Assembly (NCBI RefSeq): GCF_014204975.1 | Contig: NZ_JACHMM010000001.1 | Span: 6,696,037-6,760,036 of the forward strand | DNA length: 64,000 bases | Source of the DNA: Jiangella mangrovi | Lineage (GTDB): Bacteria > Actinomycetota > Actinomycetes > Jiangellales > Jiangellaceae | Direction of reading: 5' to 3' | Shown: positions 14,774 through 23,575 of the stretch, piece after piece | Position numbering within the stretch: position 1 is the stretch's first letter | Layout: every line of letters starts with the position of its first letter | Notes under the pieces: generated by a model | Databases searched by the model: none | The model's input: only the letters and a program-made list of their open reading frames with translations | Told to the model about the DNA's origin: nothing | Program-made: the position numbers and the translations under genes

Positions 14774-15670
14774 ATGCCACGCAGACGGCCCGCAGGCCGC
14801 AACCCCGAGGACCTCGACCACGAGTCCACGTCAGAGGCCGGCGACGAGCATCTCGACATCCACGATGCGCCCGACCCGGCCACTGCGACACCCGAACAAG
14901 CCCGCAAATACAACAACCGGTCCGTCGAACGGGTCGTGTCCATGCTCAACGTGCTCCAGGAGTCGACCGAGCCCATGTCGCTCGTCGAGATCCACCGGTC
15001 CATCCGCATGGCCAAGGCCACCGCGTTCCGCTACCTCTGGACGCTCGAGAAACACCGATACGTCGAGCGCGACGCCAGCGGCCGCTACCGCCTCGGTCTC
15101 GGCTTCGTCGGCATGCAGTCGCGCGACCTCGAGGTCCTGCAGGACCGCGCCCGCCCCTGGCTGGAGCGGCTGCGCGACGAGACCGACGAGACCACCAACC
15201 TGGGTGTGCTGGACGGCGTCGCGGTCCGCTACGTCGAGGTCGCCGAGAGCCCACGCACGGTGCGCATGGTGAGCGTGCGCGGGAGCCGCGACCCGCTCTA
15301 CTGCACCGCTCTGGGCAAGGCCATCGCCGCTCAACTGCCCGCGGGCCAGGTCGTCGAGCTGCTCGAGCAGGTCGACCTCAAGCCCCGCACCGGCCACACC
15401 ATCACGTCCATCGACAGGTTCCTCGCCGAGCTCGACAAAGTCCGACGCCAGGGATACGCCGTCGACGACGGCGAGAACGAGGACGACGGACGCTGCGTCG
15501 CCGTCGCGATCCTCGGCTCCCGGCTGCCCGCGGCGCTGAGCGTCAGCGCGCCTTCCGTGCGGTTCGCCATGGAGGAGGTCCCCGTGGTCGCCGCCCGGCT
15601 GGCCGAGGTCGCCGCGCACCTGGCCGGCGAGCCCGGCGCCTACCGCACCGACCGAACGACAGGAGGCTGA
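14774..15670 (+). CDS. IclR-family transcriptional regulator
   Basis: 298 residues. An acidic N-terminal tail (about 1-38) precedes a winged helix (about 40-105: RSVERVVSMLNVLQESTEPM, then SLVEIHRSIRMAKATAFRYL and RYRLGLGFVGMQ). The effector domain (about 120-290) has TNLGVLDGVAVRYVEV, DPLYCTALGKAIAAQLP, then GYAVDDGENEDDGRCVAVAI and AALSVSAPSVR. It is divergent from the aminotransferase operon. A common dyad (TGAAAY-N4-RTTTCA) over its own promoter and five or six others makes it the probable regulator of a dispersed regulon. The ligand is unknown. Confidence 0.93.
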   Translation: MPRRRPAGRNPEDLDHESTSEAGDEHLDIHDAPDPATATPEQARKYNNRSVERVVSMLNVLQESTEPMSLVEIHRSIRMAKATAFRYLWTLEKHRYVERDASGRYRLGLGFVGMQSRDLEVLQDRARPWLERLRDETDETTNLGVLDGVAVRYVEVAESPRTVRMVSVRGSRDPLYCTALGKAIAAQLPAGQVVELLEQVDLKPRTGHTITSIDRFLAELDKVRRQGYAVDDGENEDDGRCVAVAILGSRLPAALSVSAPSVRFAMEEVPVVAARLAEVAAHLAGEPGAYRTDRTTGG

Positions 15671-15745
15671 CCCCCGTCCGCCCGCGGCGCAGGGGCGGTC
15701 GGCCCGGGGCGGTGGGACCGTGACGAGAGGACGAACCGACGGACG

Positions 15746-16666
15746 ATGGTGAACACGATTCAGCCGCGCCTGCTGGTTCACTGCCGTGCGGACGTCGGCG
15801 AGGGCCCCGTCTACGACCCCACGTCCGGCACGCTCTACTGGGTCGACATCCCCGCCGGTCACCTGTGGCGCTGGGACCGCACCAGCCGCGACGTCGCGTA
15901 CCGCGAGATCGGTGAGCCGCTGGGCAGTGTGGCGCTCATCGACGGCGGCGGGTTCCTGCTCGCCGGACGGCGCGGCGTCCTGGTGCTGGCCGGCTGGAAC
16001 GACCTCCCCGTCCTCTGGCAGCCGGTCGAGCCGCACCGCGCCACCCAGTTCAACGACGGCAAGTGCGCCCCCGACGGCCGGTTCGTCGCCGGCACCGCGG
16101 CCCACGACCCGCGTTTCACCGGCGCCCTCTACCGCGTCGACCCCGACGGCAGCACCACGCCGTTGTTCGAGGGCATCGGCATGTCCAACGGCCTCGACTG
16201 GAGCCCCGACGGCCGCTGGTTCTACCACGTCGACACCATCGCGCAGACCGTCCACCGGTACCGCTGGGACGCCTGCGCGGGCGTGCCGTCTGACCCCGAG
16301 CCGTTCATCGAGGTCCCGTCGGGCGACGGCCTCCCCGACGGCCTCACCGTCGACAGCGAGGGCTGCCTCTGGCTGGCCGTCTGGGGCGCCGGCGAGGTCC
16401 GCCGCTACGCCCCCGACGGCCGCCTCCTGGGCGCCGTCGCCGTCCCCACCCCCAACGTCTCGAGCTGCGCGTTCGGCGGCCCGCACCGCAACGAGCTCTA
16501 CATCACGACGGCGGCGCAGGCGGCCCCTCAGCACGGCCGCCAGGGCCGCCTCGCCGGCGACGTCTTCGTCGTCACCACGCCCATCCGCGGCCAGCGCCGC
16601 ACCCCCTTCCCGCGGCACGGCATCCCGGCGGAACTGCTCGAGCACCACCCCTACGAACTCGACTGA
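15746..16666 (+). CDS. SMP-30/gluconolactonase-family lactonase
   Basis: A 306-residue six-bladed propeller protein. The metal-binding glutamate is in CRADVGEGPVYDP, the asparagines in TQFNDGKCAPDGRF and GMSNGLDWSPDGRWFYHVDT, and the aspartate in GDGLPDGLTVDSEGCLWLAV, matching the E-N-N-D site of SMP-30. It hydrolyses sugar or other lactones. It lies 75 bases after iclR on the same strand, so co-transcription is likely. Its last 16 bases overlap the converging PLP-enzyme gene. Confidence 0.9.
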   Translation: MVNTIQPRLLVHCRADVGEGPVYDPTSGTLYWVDIPAGHLWRWDRTSRDVAYREIGEPLGSVALIDGGGFLLAGRRGVLVLAGWNDLPVLWQPVEPHRATQFNDGKCAPDGRFVAGTAAHDPRFTGALYRVDPDGSTTPLFEGIGMSNGLDWSPDGRWFYHVDTIAQTVHRYRWDACAGVPSDPEPFIEVPSGDGLPDGLTVDSEGCLWLAVWGAGEVRRYAPDGRLLGAVAVPTPNVSSCAFGGPHRNELYITTAAQAAPQHGRQGRLAGDVFVVTTPIRGQRRTPFPRHGIPAELLEHHPYELD

Positions 16667-17751
16667 CCGTTCCGCCCGTCGAACCAGGTACCGATGTGGT
16701 GAGCGACCTCGGTGGCCGCGACGACCGGGAGGTCGCTCGTCGCGGCGGCGATCCGGCCGAGGTCCTTCCACCCCGCGCCGGACAGGACGAGCACCGGCCG
16801 GCTGTCCGGCGCCACTCGTCCTCGCTCGACGTCAGCGACGAGGCCGGCCAGAGTGGCCGCGGCGGCCGGCTCGACGAACAGGCCCTCGACCTCGGCCAGC
16901 ATGCGCTGAGCAGCCAGAATGGCGTCGTCGCCGACCGCCGTGCCCCAGCCCTGCGTGCTGATCACCGCCTGGGCGGCCAGGTCGCCGTCGGGCGGATCGG
17001 GGATCTGCAAGGCCGAGATCCCGCTCTCACAACGATCGATGGCCGGCGTCGCGATGGCTCCGTCGAGAAAAGCCACGATCGGCGCGCAGCCCGACGGCTG
17101 GCAGGCGATGGTGCGCGCGCGCATCCCGCGCGCACGCAGCCCTCGGGTCACCGCGGCCAGGAGCCCGCCCCCTCCGGCGGGCACGTAGAGGTGGCTGAGA
17201 TCGGGCGCTTGTTCGGCCAGCTCGTAGCCGATGGTGTCGATCCCGCGCATGCCGTCGGGGTTGAAGGCGTGAGCCGTGATGCCGAGGAACAGGTCGTACC
17301 GTTCCGAGGCCATCCGCAACTGCTTGACCAGCGCGTCGATCGCCGCGGCGGTGGAGCCGTCGCCCACACCGTCGACTCCGATGAGCTCGACGCCGTACGG
17401 GAGCACCGGGAGTCGCTTCTCGACCGGCGCCGACGCGACCAGGCACAGGAAGCCACGAAGCCCGGCCCGAGCACCGTAGGCGGCCATGGCGAGACCGGCG
17501 TTGCCCGAGGACGAGGCGATCCAGCCGTTCCTGCCTTGCTGTCGCGCCAGCGACACCGAGAGCGCAGCCACCCGGTCCTTGTAGGAGCCGGTGGGGTTCT
17601 GCGACTCCATCTTGGCCGAGAGCCGGGCCAGGCCGAGCCGTCGCGCCAGGACGGGCAGGTCCACGAGTGGGGTGTCGCCCTCGCCGAGGGTCACGAACTC
17701 GCCGGCGTCCGGCAGGTCCGCCGCGAACCGGCCGATTCCGAGCCCGCTCAC
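16651..17751 (-). CDS. PLP-dependent fold-type II enzyme (threonine-synthase-like)
   Basis: 366 residues. LGEGDTPLVDLPVLARRLG and MESQNPTGSYKDRVAALSVS (PLP lysine in SYKDR) are threonine-synthase/dehydratase hallmarks. ASSSGNAGLAMAAYGARAGL is the substrate loop and YVPAGGGGLLAAVTRG the phosphate-binding glycine loop. It is short for threonine synthase and closer to threonine dehydratase or diaminopropionate lyase-like enzymes. The GTG start overlaps the stop of the deacylase gene (17748-17751), so the pair is coupled and under the shared 18.78-kb operator. Ammonia elimination from an amino acid freed by the deacylase is a reasonable guess. Confidence 0.85.
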   Translation of the reverse strand: MSGLGIGRFAADLPDAGEFVTLGEGDTPLVDLPVLARRLGLARLSAKMESQNPTGSYKDRVAALSVSLARQQGRNGWIASSSGNAGLAMAAYGARAGLRGFLCLVASAPVEKRLPVLPYGVELIGVDGVGDGSTAAAIDALVKQLRMASERYDLFLGITAHAFNPDGMRGIDTIGYELAEQAPDLSHLYVPAGGGGLLAAVTRGLRARGMRARTIACQPSGCAPIVAFLDGAIATPAIDRCESGISALQIPDPPDGDLAAQAVISTQGWGTAVGDDAILAAQRMLAEVEGLFVEPAAAATLAGLVADVERGRVAPDSRPVLVLSGAGWKDLGRIAAATSDLPVVAATEVAHHIGTWFDGRNGQSSS

Positions 17752-18707
17752 GCGCCCGCCCCGTCGCCGAGGCCGCCGTCGTCGAGGCCGGCCAGCGCGA
17801 AGAGCACGTCACCGGCGCGGGTGCGGGCCCGGCGGCGCAGGAACATCACCATGCCCGCCGCCGGCGCCGTCACGGTCTCGAGCAGGGCGCCGTCGTAGCC
17901 GTGGAGGCGGCCGATCTCCGCTCCCGGAGTCACCCGCTCGCCGGCGTCGACCGCGCTGACGAAGAACCCGTCGTGGGCCGCGAGCACCCCGGCGTCGAGG
18001 TCGCCGCCGCCGTCGTAGACCCAGGTCGTCGCGGCGGGTTCAGGCGGCCGCCACGACGGCGGGAGCAGCCCGAACTCCGCGAGGACCCCCAGGACGCCGC
18101 GGGTGTAGGCGTCCAGGTGCTCGCCGCGGATGCCGCCGCCGCCCCCGCACTCGGCGTAGACCGCCGGGATGCCGAGGTCGGCCGCCACGGACAGGCTCCG
18201 TCCCGGCGGCGCTCCCGAGTGCGCCCAGATCAGCGGCGCCCCGAACGCGGTCGCCGCCCGGCTCGACCCCTCGGCGTCGCCCGCGTCACGGATGAACCCG
18301 CAGAACAGCGGCATGCGGTACGCCACGCCGGCCGAGTGCAGGTCGATCAGGACGTCGGCGCCGTCGATGACCGACTCGGTGATCGACGCCGCGACCCCGG
18401 CCGTGGGGCCGGTCTTCGGATCGCCGGGAAAGCAGCGCGCGAGGTTGCCGCCGTCGAGCGGACCGGTCCGGCTGCCCGCCGCCCAGGCCGCCGCGTGGGC
18501 GCGCGCGACCGCCCGCACCGTCCCGGCCAGCGGCGCGCCGGCCAGCTCGCGCACGACCCGGAGCACCGCGAGGACCCCCTCGTCCTCGTCACCGTGCACC
18601 CCGCCGAGCAGCGCGACCGTCGGCCCGGGGCCACCGCGGACCGTCGTCAGCACCGCCCCGCCCGCCAGCGCCGTCTGCTCGTTCGACGCCTGATCAGCTC
18701 GCTCCAT
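17748..18707 (-). CDS. Succinylglutamate desuccinylase/aspartoacylase-family deacylase (DoeB-like)
   Basis: 319 residues from ATG 18707, behind GAGGTGG. LLGGVHGDEDEGVLAVLRVV gives zinc ligands H and E, VLIDLHSAG the second histidine, and AVYAECGGGGG carries a glutamate. The C-terminal barrel ends VTAPAAGMVMFLRRRARTRA. The family removes N-acyl groups from amino acids, and the nearest known relatives are ectoine-pathway DoeB/EutE deacetylases. No ectoine hydrolase gene (DoeA/EutD) is here, so another N-acylated substrate is more likely. Metal-dependent and cytoplasmic. An upstream ATG at 18722 is possible. Confidence 0.85.
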   Translation of the reverse strand: MERADQASNEQTALAGGAVLTTVRGGPGPTVALLGGVHGDEDEGVLAVLRVVRELAGAPLAGTVRAVARAHAAAWAAGSRTGPLDGGNLARCFPGDPKTGPTAGVAASITESVIDGADVLIDLHSAGVAYRMPLFCGFIRDAGDAEGSSRAATAFGAPLIWAHSGAPPGRSLSVAADLGIPAVYAECGGGGGIRGEHLDAYTRGVLGVLAEFGLLPPSWRPPEPAATTWVYDGGGDLDAGVLAAHDGFFVSAVDAGERVTPGAEIGRLHGYDGALLETVTAPAAGMVMFLRRRARTRAGDVLFALAGLDDGGLGDGAGA

Positions 18708-18743
18708 CGCCACCTCGCCCATGTCGTCGCTCGTCCTACCGCG

Positions 18744-18805
18744 TTGAGTCCATGGAGGTCGCCGTCTAGGATTAATGAAACTCAGGTTCCATTCTCGCCA
18801 CCATA
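18744..18805 (+). promoter_or_regulatory. Divergent promoters sharing one IclR-type operator
   Basis: Plus strand: TTGAGT (18744-18749), 17 bp, TAGGAT (18767-18772). Minus strand: a -10 TATGGT lies at 18800-18805. The operator TGAAAC-TCAG-GTTCCA (18776-18791) falls on the start points of both, so one bound protein could block the epimerase and the deacylase/PLP operon together. Confidence 0.65.
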
Positions 18806-18872
18806 GCGGACGGCCATCGCCCGCCGCACCACACGAACGCGGCGGCACGACGACGACGGAAGTGGGCGCGAC

Positions 18873-19880
18873 ATGCGAGTTCTGGTGACCGGTGCGGCAG
18901 GCAGGGTGGGCGCGAACATGGTGCGGCGGCTCGTGACCGCCGGCGCCGACGTGAAAGCCATGGTGTTACCGGGCGACCCGCTGCGCAGCAAGCTCGACCC
19001 GTTCCCCGACATCGAGGTCGTCGAGGCCGATCTCGGCGACCAGCCGGCCATCGACGCCGCCTGCAAGAACGTCACCCATGTCGTCCATCTCGCGGCCCAG
19101 CTGATCCGCGGCGACACCCCCGTCGACCGCTTCTACGACGTCAACGCGTTCGGCACCCTCCGGCTGCTGGAGGGCGTCGTGAAGGCCGGCGTCCCGATCG
19201 ATCGGTTCGTGCTGGCCAGCTCCGACGGCACCTACCGCCCGGGCGCGCCGCCCGCCGTGCCGCTGACCGAGGACTCGCCGCAGGAACCGGCCGACTACTA
19301 CGGCACCGGCAAGCTGCTGGGCGAGTACATCCTGCGCAACCACGCCGCCCAGTACGACATCCCTTTCGCCATCACCCGGTTCGCGACCGTCGTCAGCCCC
19401 GAGGAGGTCGGCGACATGTTCCGCCTCGACTTCTGGCGGCGCGTCCTGAGCTGGCAGGCCCTGGGCAAGGACTGCCACATCTGGCATCTCTTCGACGGTC
19501 AACCCGACCTGGTCAAGATCTTCGATGCCCAGACCGGCGACGCGCCGGGCGACACCGCCGTGGGCCTGACCGGCCCCGACGGCACACCCTGGACCCTCTC
19601 GATCCTCGACGTCCGCGACGCCGTCGACGGCCTCTACCTGGCCCTCACCGAGCCCGAGGCCGTCGGCCACGCCTTCAACCTCGCCGCCGCCCGCCCCACC
19701 TCCCACGACGACGGAGCGGCTGCCATCGCCGACGCCTACGGCGTGCCGAAACTGATGGTCGAGATGCCGATGGCCCACCACCTCGAGCTCGACATCCGCC
19801 GTGCCCGCACCATGCTCGGCTTCGAGCCCCGCTTCGACTTTCGCTCCATGGCCGCCACGGCGGCACGGCCACGTTTGTGA
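18873..19880 (+). CDS. NAD-dependent epimerase/dehydratase (extended SDR)
   Basis: 335 residues starting MRVLVTGAAGRVGANMVRRL (Rossmann GxxGxxG). VVHLAAQLIRGDTPVDRFYD and DYYGTGKLLGEYILRN (YxxxK) follow. It is a paralogue of the gene at 26673-27707: both have TYxP-AP, TEDxPQ-P-DYYGTxK and the later DVRD-GL segment. These two share more with each other than with the LegB-like dehydratase. Substrate unknown, possibly not a nucleotide sugar, since this copy is wired into the catabolic regulon. Confidence 0.88.
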   Translation: MRVLVTGAAGRVGANMVRRLVTAGADVKAMVLPGDPLRSKLDPFPDIEVVEADLGDQPAIDAACKNVTHVVHLAAQLIRGDTPVDRFYDVNAFGTLRLLEGVVKAGVPIDRFVLASSDGTYRPGAPPAVPLTEDSPQEPADYYGTGKLLGEYILRNHAAQYDIPFAITRFATVVSPEEVGDMFRLDFWRRVLSWQALGKDCHIWHLFDGQPDLVKIFDAQTGDAPGDTAVGLTGPDGTPWTLSILDVRDAVDGLYLALTEPEAVGHAFNLAAARPTSHDDGAAAIADAYGVPKLMVEMPMAHHLELDIRRARTMLGFEPRFDFRSMAATAARPRL

Positions 19881-19892
19881 GCCACGACCACG

Positions 19893-19942
19893 TTGACACG
19901 ACGGCAGCAACGATCCTAACGTACCTTGAAACGCCTGTTTCG
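19893..19942 (+). promoter_or_regulatory. Promoter and IclR-type operator of the ABC transporter operon
   Basis: TTGACA (19893-19898), 18 bp, TAACGT (19917-19922). The dyad TGAAAC-GCCT-GTTTCG (19927-19942), with perfect GAAAC/GTTTC arms, sits on the expected start point about 25 bases before the ATG at 19967. Confidence 0.7.
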
Positions 19943-19966
19943 TTTTCCCGCAGGTCGGAGGCTCGA

Positions 19967-21604
19967 ATGAATACGAGCAGGCACGAGGACGACTTCGAGG
20001 GTCTTTGGCCACTACTCGCGTCCCGCCGACAGTTTCTCCGGATGACCGGATTGACCATGGGCGCCGCCGCGGTCGGCCTACCCATCGCGGCATGCACGAG
20101 CGAGAGCGCATCGTCATCGCAGGATCAAGACGCCGGCGAGTCGCCCGACTCCTTGGCCGTCGCCATGGCGAATCCGTTCAGCGATCTCGACCCGACCACC
20201 GCCATCCAGTTCGGAACCATCACCGTCAACGATTACGTCTACGAATCGCTCTATAGCATCGACAAATTCACTCCGCGTTCCGAGATCTCACCCGAGATCG
20301 CGGTAGGTCTCCCCGAGGAGATCACGCCGACCACTTACCGCCTGACCATCCGCGACGACGTTCGCATGCATGACGGGAGCACGCTGGCAGCAAGCGACGT
20401 CGTCTACACGATCAATCGCATCAAGGATCCGGAGACGGCGTCCCCCTTCGCACAGACCTTCGAGATCATCGCAGCGGTCCGCGCTCCGAGCGCGACCGAG
20501 ATCGAGATCGAACTCACGGCACCCACTACTCGCCTCGCCGAGCGCCTGGCGCTCATCCCCGGAATCCTGTCAGAAGCGGCAGTGACGGCATCGGCCGATG
20601 CACTTGTGCTCGAGCCCGTCGGCAGCGGCCCGCTGCGTGTGGTGTCCGCCGTCTCGGGCGAGAGGATCAGCCTCGAGCGATTCACCGAGTACACGGGTGC
20701 CCGCGAGTTCCATTACGAGCGCGTCGACATCAGCGTCGTCGCTGACGCCAATGCCCGCATCTCCGGCCTACGCACGGGACAGTTCAGGGCGATCGAGGAC
20801 GTTCCGGCCAGTGCCTACGAGGAACTGTCGACAGCGAACGGCATTCGGACGGAGGCTGCGCCGAGCGCGCTGATCACCTACCTCATGTGCAACTGCGGGA
20901 AGCCACCGTTCGATGACGTTCGCGTGCGCCAGGCCGTCGCCTACGCCATCGACCGCGACTCGGTGACGCAGTCATCGTTCTTCGGCCAGGCGGAGCCCGC
21001 GTGGGCTCAAAGTCTGTCCGCGGAGATCTCCGGAGCGGTGGAAGCCGAAACGGTCTATCGACACGACCCAGAGCGCGCTCGTGAGCTGCTCGCCGAGGCC
21101 GGTTACGGCGATCAGAGCGTGCCCATCGACGTGCTCGTGACCACCAACGTCGAGTTCCTCGGATCGCAGGGCCCCATCATCGAGGAGAACCTCCGGTCCG
21201 CGGGATTCGAACCGAATATGATCCCCGGCGAAGGTGTCGCGCATGTCTCCCGTGTAACTGAGGGCAACTACGGGCTATGGCTGGGTTTGACCGACCCCTC
21301 GGTCTACGCCGCCGACGCAGAGTTCATGATCCGCTTCCTCTGGGTCGGGACATTCCAGACCGGGTTCTTCTATTGGCTGACGCCCGAGGCGACCCGGGTG
21401 CAAGAGCTCCTTCGATCCGTGTCCCTCTCGACGAACGACGCTGAGAGAGAACGAATCCTCGAAGAGGTTCAGAACATCATCCAGGATGAGGTTCCCATCG
21501 TCCCATTGCATTTCAAGAAGCAGATCACGGCATGGGACGACTCCCTCGACGGCTTCAAGGCGCTACCGGCCGCCGGCCTGGCACTCGATGACGTCCAGGG
21601 CTGA
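19967..21604 (+). CDS. Peptide/dipeptide ABC transporter substrate-binding lipoprotein
   Basis: 545 residues of the DppA/OppA family (SBP_bac_5). The N-terminus has a twin-arginine signal (SRRQFLRMTG) followed by a lipobox (PIAAC), so it is probably Tat-exported and lipid-anchored. YRLTIRDDVRMHDGSTLAAS, VVYTINRIKDP and DVRVRQAVAYAIDRDSV are family hallmarks. ATG 19967 follows GGAGG at a good distance. Its GC content is visibly lower than that of most of the window, as is the rest of this operon, suggesting a separate origin. The permeases follow directly. The ATPases are about 20 kb away at 41-43 kb. Confidence 0.93.
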   Translation: MNTSRHEDDFEGLWPLLASRRQFLRMTGLTMGAAAVGLPIAACTSESASSSQDQDAGESPDSLAVAMANPFSDLDPTTAIQFGTITVNDYVYESLYSIDKFTPRSEISPEIAVGLPEEITPTTYRLTIRDDVRMHDGSTLAASDVVYTINRIKDPETASPFAQTFEIIAAVRAPSATEIEIELTAPTTRLAERLALIPGILSEAAVTASADALVLEPVGSGPLRVVSAVSGERISLERFTEYTGAREFHYERVDISVVADANARISGLRTGQFRAIEDVPASAYEELSTANGIRTEAAPSALITYLMCNCGKPPFDDVRVRQAVAYAIDRDSVTQSSFFGQAEPAWAQSLSAEISGAVEAETVYRHDPERARELLAEAGYGDQSVPIDVLVTTNVEFLGSQGPIIEENLRSAGFEPNMIPGEGVAHVSRVTEGNYGLWLGLTDPSVYAADAEFMIRFLWVGTFQTGFFYWLTPEATRVQELLRSVSLSTNDAERERILEEVQNIIQDEVPIVPLHFKKQITAWDDSLDGFKALPAAGLALDDVQG

Positions 21605-21621
21605 ACAGCCCAAGGAGCGAA

Positions 21622-22662
21622 GTGACCGCGAACCTTCTCGACACACGCCCAGCGCGGAATTCCGCCGCGAACGGAGGGCCCGACGCCAACCGCCGGCTCA
21701 GCCGTTCCATCGCACGAAGACTCGTCATCAGGCGGGTGGCAGGCGCACCGCTGCTCTTGATCGGAGCCTGCTTTGCGGTCTTCGTAGCCGTCGATCTGTC
21801 CCCGAACGATCCCGCGCGAGCCCGTCTGGGCATCTTCGCCAGCGCAGAAGCACGGGCACAGTTCGCCGCCGAGCACGGTCTGGACGATCCGCTTCCCCTG
21901 CGTTTCCTCCGATTCCTCGCCGACCTCGCTCAGTTCGACCTGGGCGACTCGGTGGTTCGGTCGGAGTCCGTAAATCAGCTGGTCGCCATGGCCCTGCCCG
22001 TGACATTGCAGCTTCTGCTGCTCACGTCGCTCATCGCCGTCGTGCTCTCCTTCGGCTTCGGAGTGCTTGCCGCCTGGCGTGAGGGAAGGGCTACCGACCG
22101 CGTGATCAGCTCCGCCGCGGCTGTGTTCTATGCGACCCCGCAGTTCTGGATCGGACTCCTCTTCATACAGCTCTTCGCGGTATCGCTGGGGGTCCTGCCA
22201 TCCGGCGGACACATGCCGATCGGCAACGGGTTCTCAGAGTGGCTGTCGACCTTGATCGGTCCGGCTGTCGTGCTCGCCCTGCCGGTCACCGCTGCGTTGA
22301 CGCGGGTCGTCCGCGCATCGGTGGCCGACGAGCTCGACAAGGACTACGTCCGAACCGCAGTCGGCGCCGGAGTGCCGATGGCGGCGGTCCTGTGGAGGAA
22401 CGTGCTCTGCAACGCGATGACCGGACCGCTCACCGTGCTGGGCATCTATGTCGGCGCCATGATGTCGGGCGCGATCTTGGTCGAGGTCGTCTTCAACGTT
22501 CCCGGGATGGGCCACCTCCTGATCGCCGGGGTGACTCAAGGCGACCTTGGCGTCGTTCGAGGGGTCGCGATCGTCGGTGCCGCATCGTTCGTCGTGGTGA
22601 ATCTCGTCATCGACCTCCTTTACCTCTTTCTCAGTCCACGAAGCGTGGAGGCGGTTGCATGA
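21622..22662 (+). CDS. ABC transporter permease, DppB type
   Basis: 346 residues with about six membrane helices. The first is RVAGAPLLLIGACFAVFVAV, followed by the periplasmic DPARARLGIFASAEARAQFA segment typical of DppB. The EAA-like cytoplasmic loop is VRTAVGAGVPMAAVLWRNVL. The GTG start follows AAGGAG, 17 bases after the binding-protein stop. The stop overlaps the next permease start (ATGA). It forms half of the membrane channel. Confidence 0.93.
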   Translation: MTANLLDTRPARNSAANGGPDANRRLSRSIARRLVIRRVAGAPLLLIGACFAVFVAVDLSPNDPARARLGIFASAEARAQFAAEHGLDDPLPLRFLRFLADLAQFDLGDSVVRSESVNQLVAMALPVTLQLLLLTSLIAVVLSFGFGVLAAWREGRATDRVISSAAAVFYATPQFWIGLLFIQLFAVSLGVLPSGGHMPIGNGFSEWLSTLIGPAVVLALPVTAALTRVVRASVADELDKDYVRTAVGAGVPMAAVLWRNVLCNAMTGPLTVLGIYVGAMMSGAILVEVVFNVPGMGHLLIAGVTQGDLGVVRGVAIVGAASFVVVNLVIDLLYLFLSPRSVEAVA

Positions 22663-23525
22663 TGTCGAACGGGATCCCGGAGACTTTCGCTCGTTCGCGC
22701 CTCGATACTCCACAGGACCAGTCGGCACGAACGCGTCGACTGGTGTGGTGGGTGCTAGCCGCCTTCATCCTGTTGAGCGTGCTCGTCATACTCCCTGCAA
22801 CGCTGGTCGGTTCACCCAACGCGTTGAATGTCGGGTCTCCGCTTGAGGCACCGAGTCGCGAACACCTCTTCGGGACCGATCAACTGGGCCGCGACGTGGC
22901 CGCCCGGGTCGTTCACGGAGCACGCTTGAGCTTCACTGTCGCTGCCTGCTCCGCGCTAACGGCGTTGGTAGCGGGCGCTCTGCTCGGTGCCATCGCGGCA
23001 AGGAACAGGCGGTGGCTCGATGAGCCGATCATGCGGTTGATGGATGTCGCATTGGCATTCCCCGGCATCCTCCTCGCAGTCGTCCTCGCCGCAGCCATCG
23101 GGCCGAGCATGACCACGACGATCATCGTTCTCGCGGTGATCTACACGCCTTCCATGGCTCGTCTGGTCCGAGCGAGCATCTTCGCCGAGCAGGGGGAGGA
23201 CTACGTCACGGCCGCGACGCTGATCGGGACGCGTTCAGTCCGCGTCGTCGGGTATCACGTCGGCATCAACGTCGCACTACCGATCATGGTCTATACGACG
23301 CTCATCATGGCTGACGCGATCGTTGCCGAGGCTGCTCTGTCGTTCCTCGGCGCAGGGATCAAGGCGCCGGCACCCTCGTGGGGGAACATCATCCGGGACG
23401 GCCAGGCGATAGTCCACGCCGGCGCGTGGTGGGTCGCGCTGTTCCCTGGTCTCGCGATCCTCATCACAGTGCTCGGCCTGAACCGGTTGTCCGAATCACT
23501 GGGCCGGAACCTGAGACGGCGCTGA
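22659..23525 (+). CDS. ABC transporter permease, DppC type
   Basis: 288 residues. WWVLAAFILLSVLVILPATL is the first membrane helix. EHLFGTDQLGRDVAARVVHG is the conserved DppC segment, and DYVTAATLIGTRSVRVVGYH the EAA-like loop that docks the ATPase. It ends SLGRNLRRR. Start ATG 22659 (or 22662) follows GTGGAGG within the previous gene. No ATPase gene follows, so the operon ends at the hairpin after 23525. Confidence 0.93.
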   Translation: MMSNGIPETFARSRLDTPQDQSARTRRLVWWVLAAFILLSVLVILPATLVGSPNALNVGSPLEAPSREHLFGTDQLGRDVAARVVHGARLSFTVAACSALTALVAGALLGAIAARNRRWLDEPIMRLMDVALAFPGILLAVVLAAAIGPSMTTTIIVLAVIYTPSMARLVRASIFAEQGEDYVTAATLIGTRSVRVVGYHVGINVALPIMVYTTLIMADAIVAEAALSFLGAGIKAPAPSWGNIIRDGQAIVHAGAWWVALFPGLAILITVLGLNRLSESLGRNLRRR

Positions 23526-23533
23526 CCATAGGC

Positions 23534-23569
23534 TCGGCCGGCGGCCCTGGCACCAGGTCCGCCGGCCGA
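23534..23569. terminator. Bidirectional hairpin terminator
   Basis: Long stem TCGGCCGGCGG / CCGCCGGCCGA (23534-23544 and 23559-23569), continued inside by CCTGG/CCAGG around a CA loop. It lies between the converging permease and acyltransferase genes. No T-run follows, common for high-GC actinomycetes. Confidence 0.75.
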
Positions 23570-23575
23570 ATTGTG

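Noticed and set aside
16651-18707. Ectoine catabolism operon (DoeB-like deacylase plus EutB-like PLP enzyme)
   Set aside because: The required ectoine hydrolase (DoeA/EutD) and EutC are absent, and the PLP enzyme is closer to threonine-synthase-like proteins. Only the deacylase family fits.
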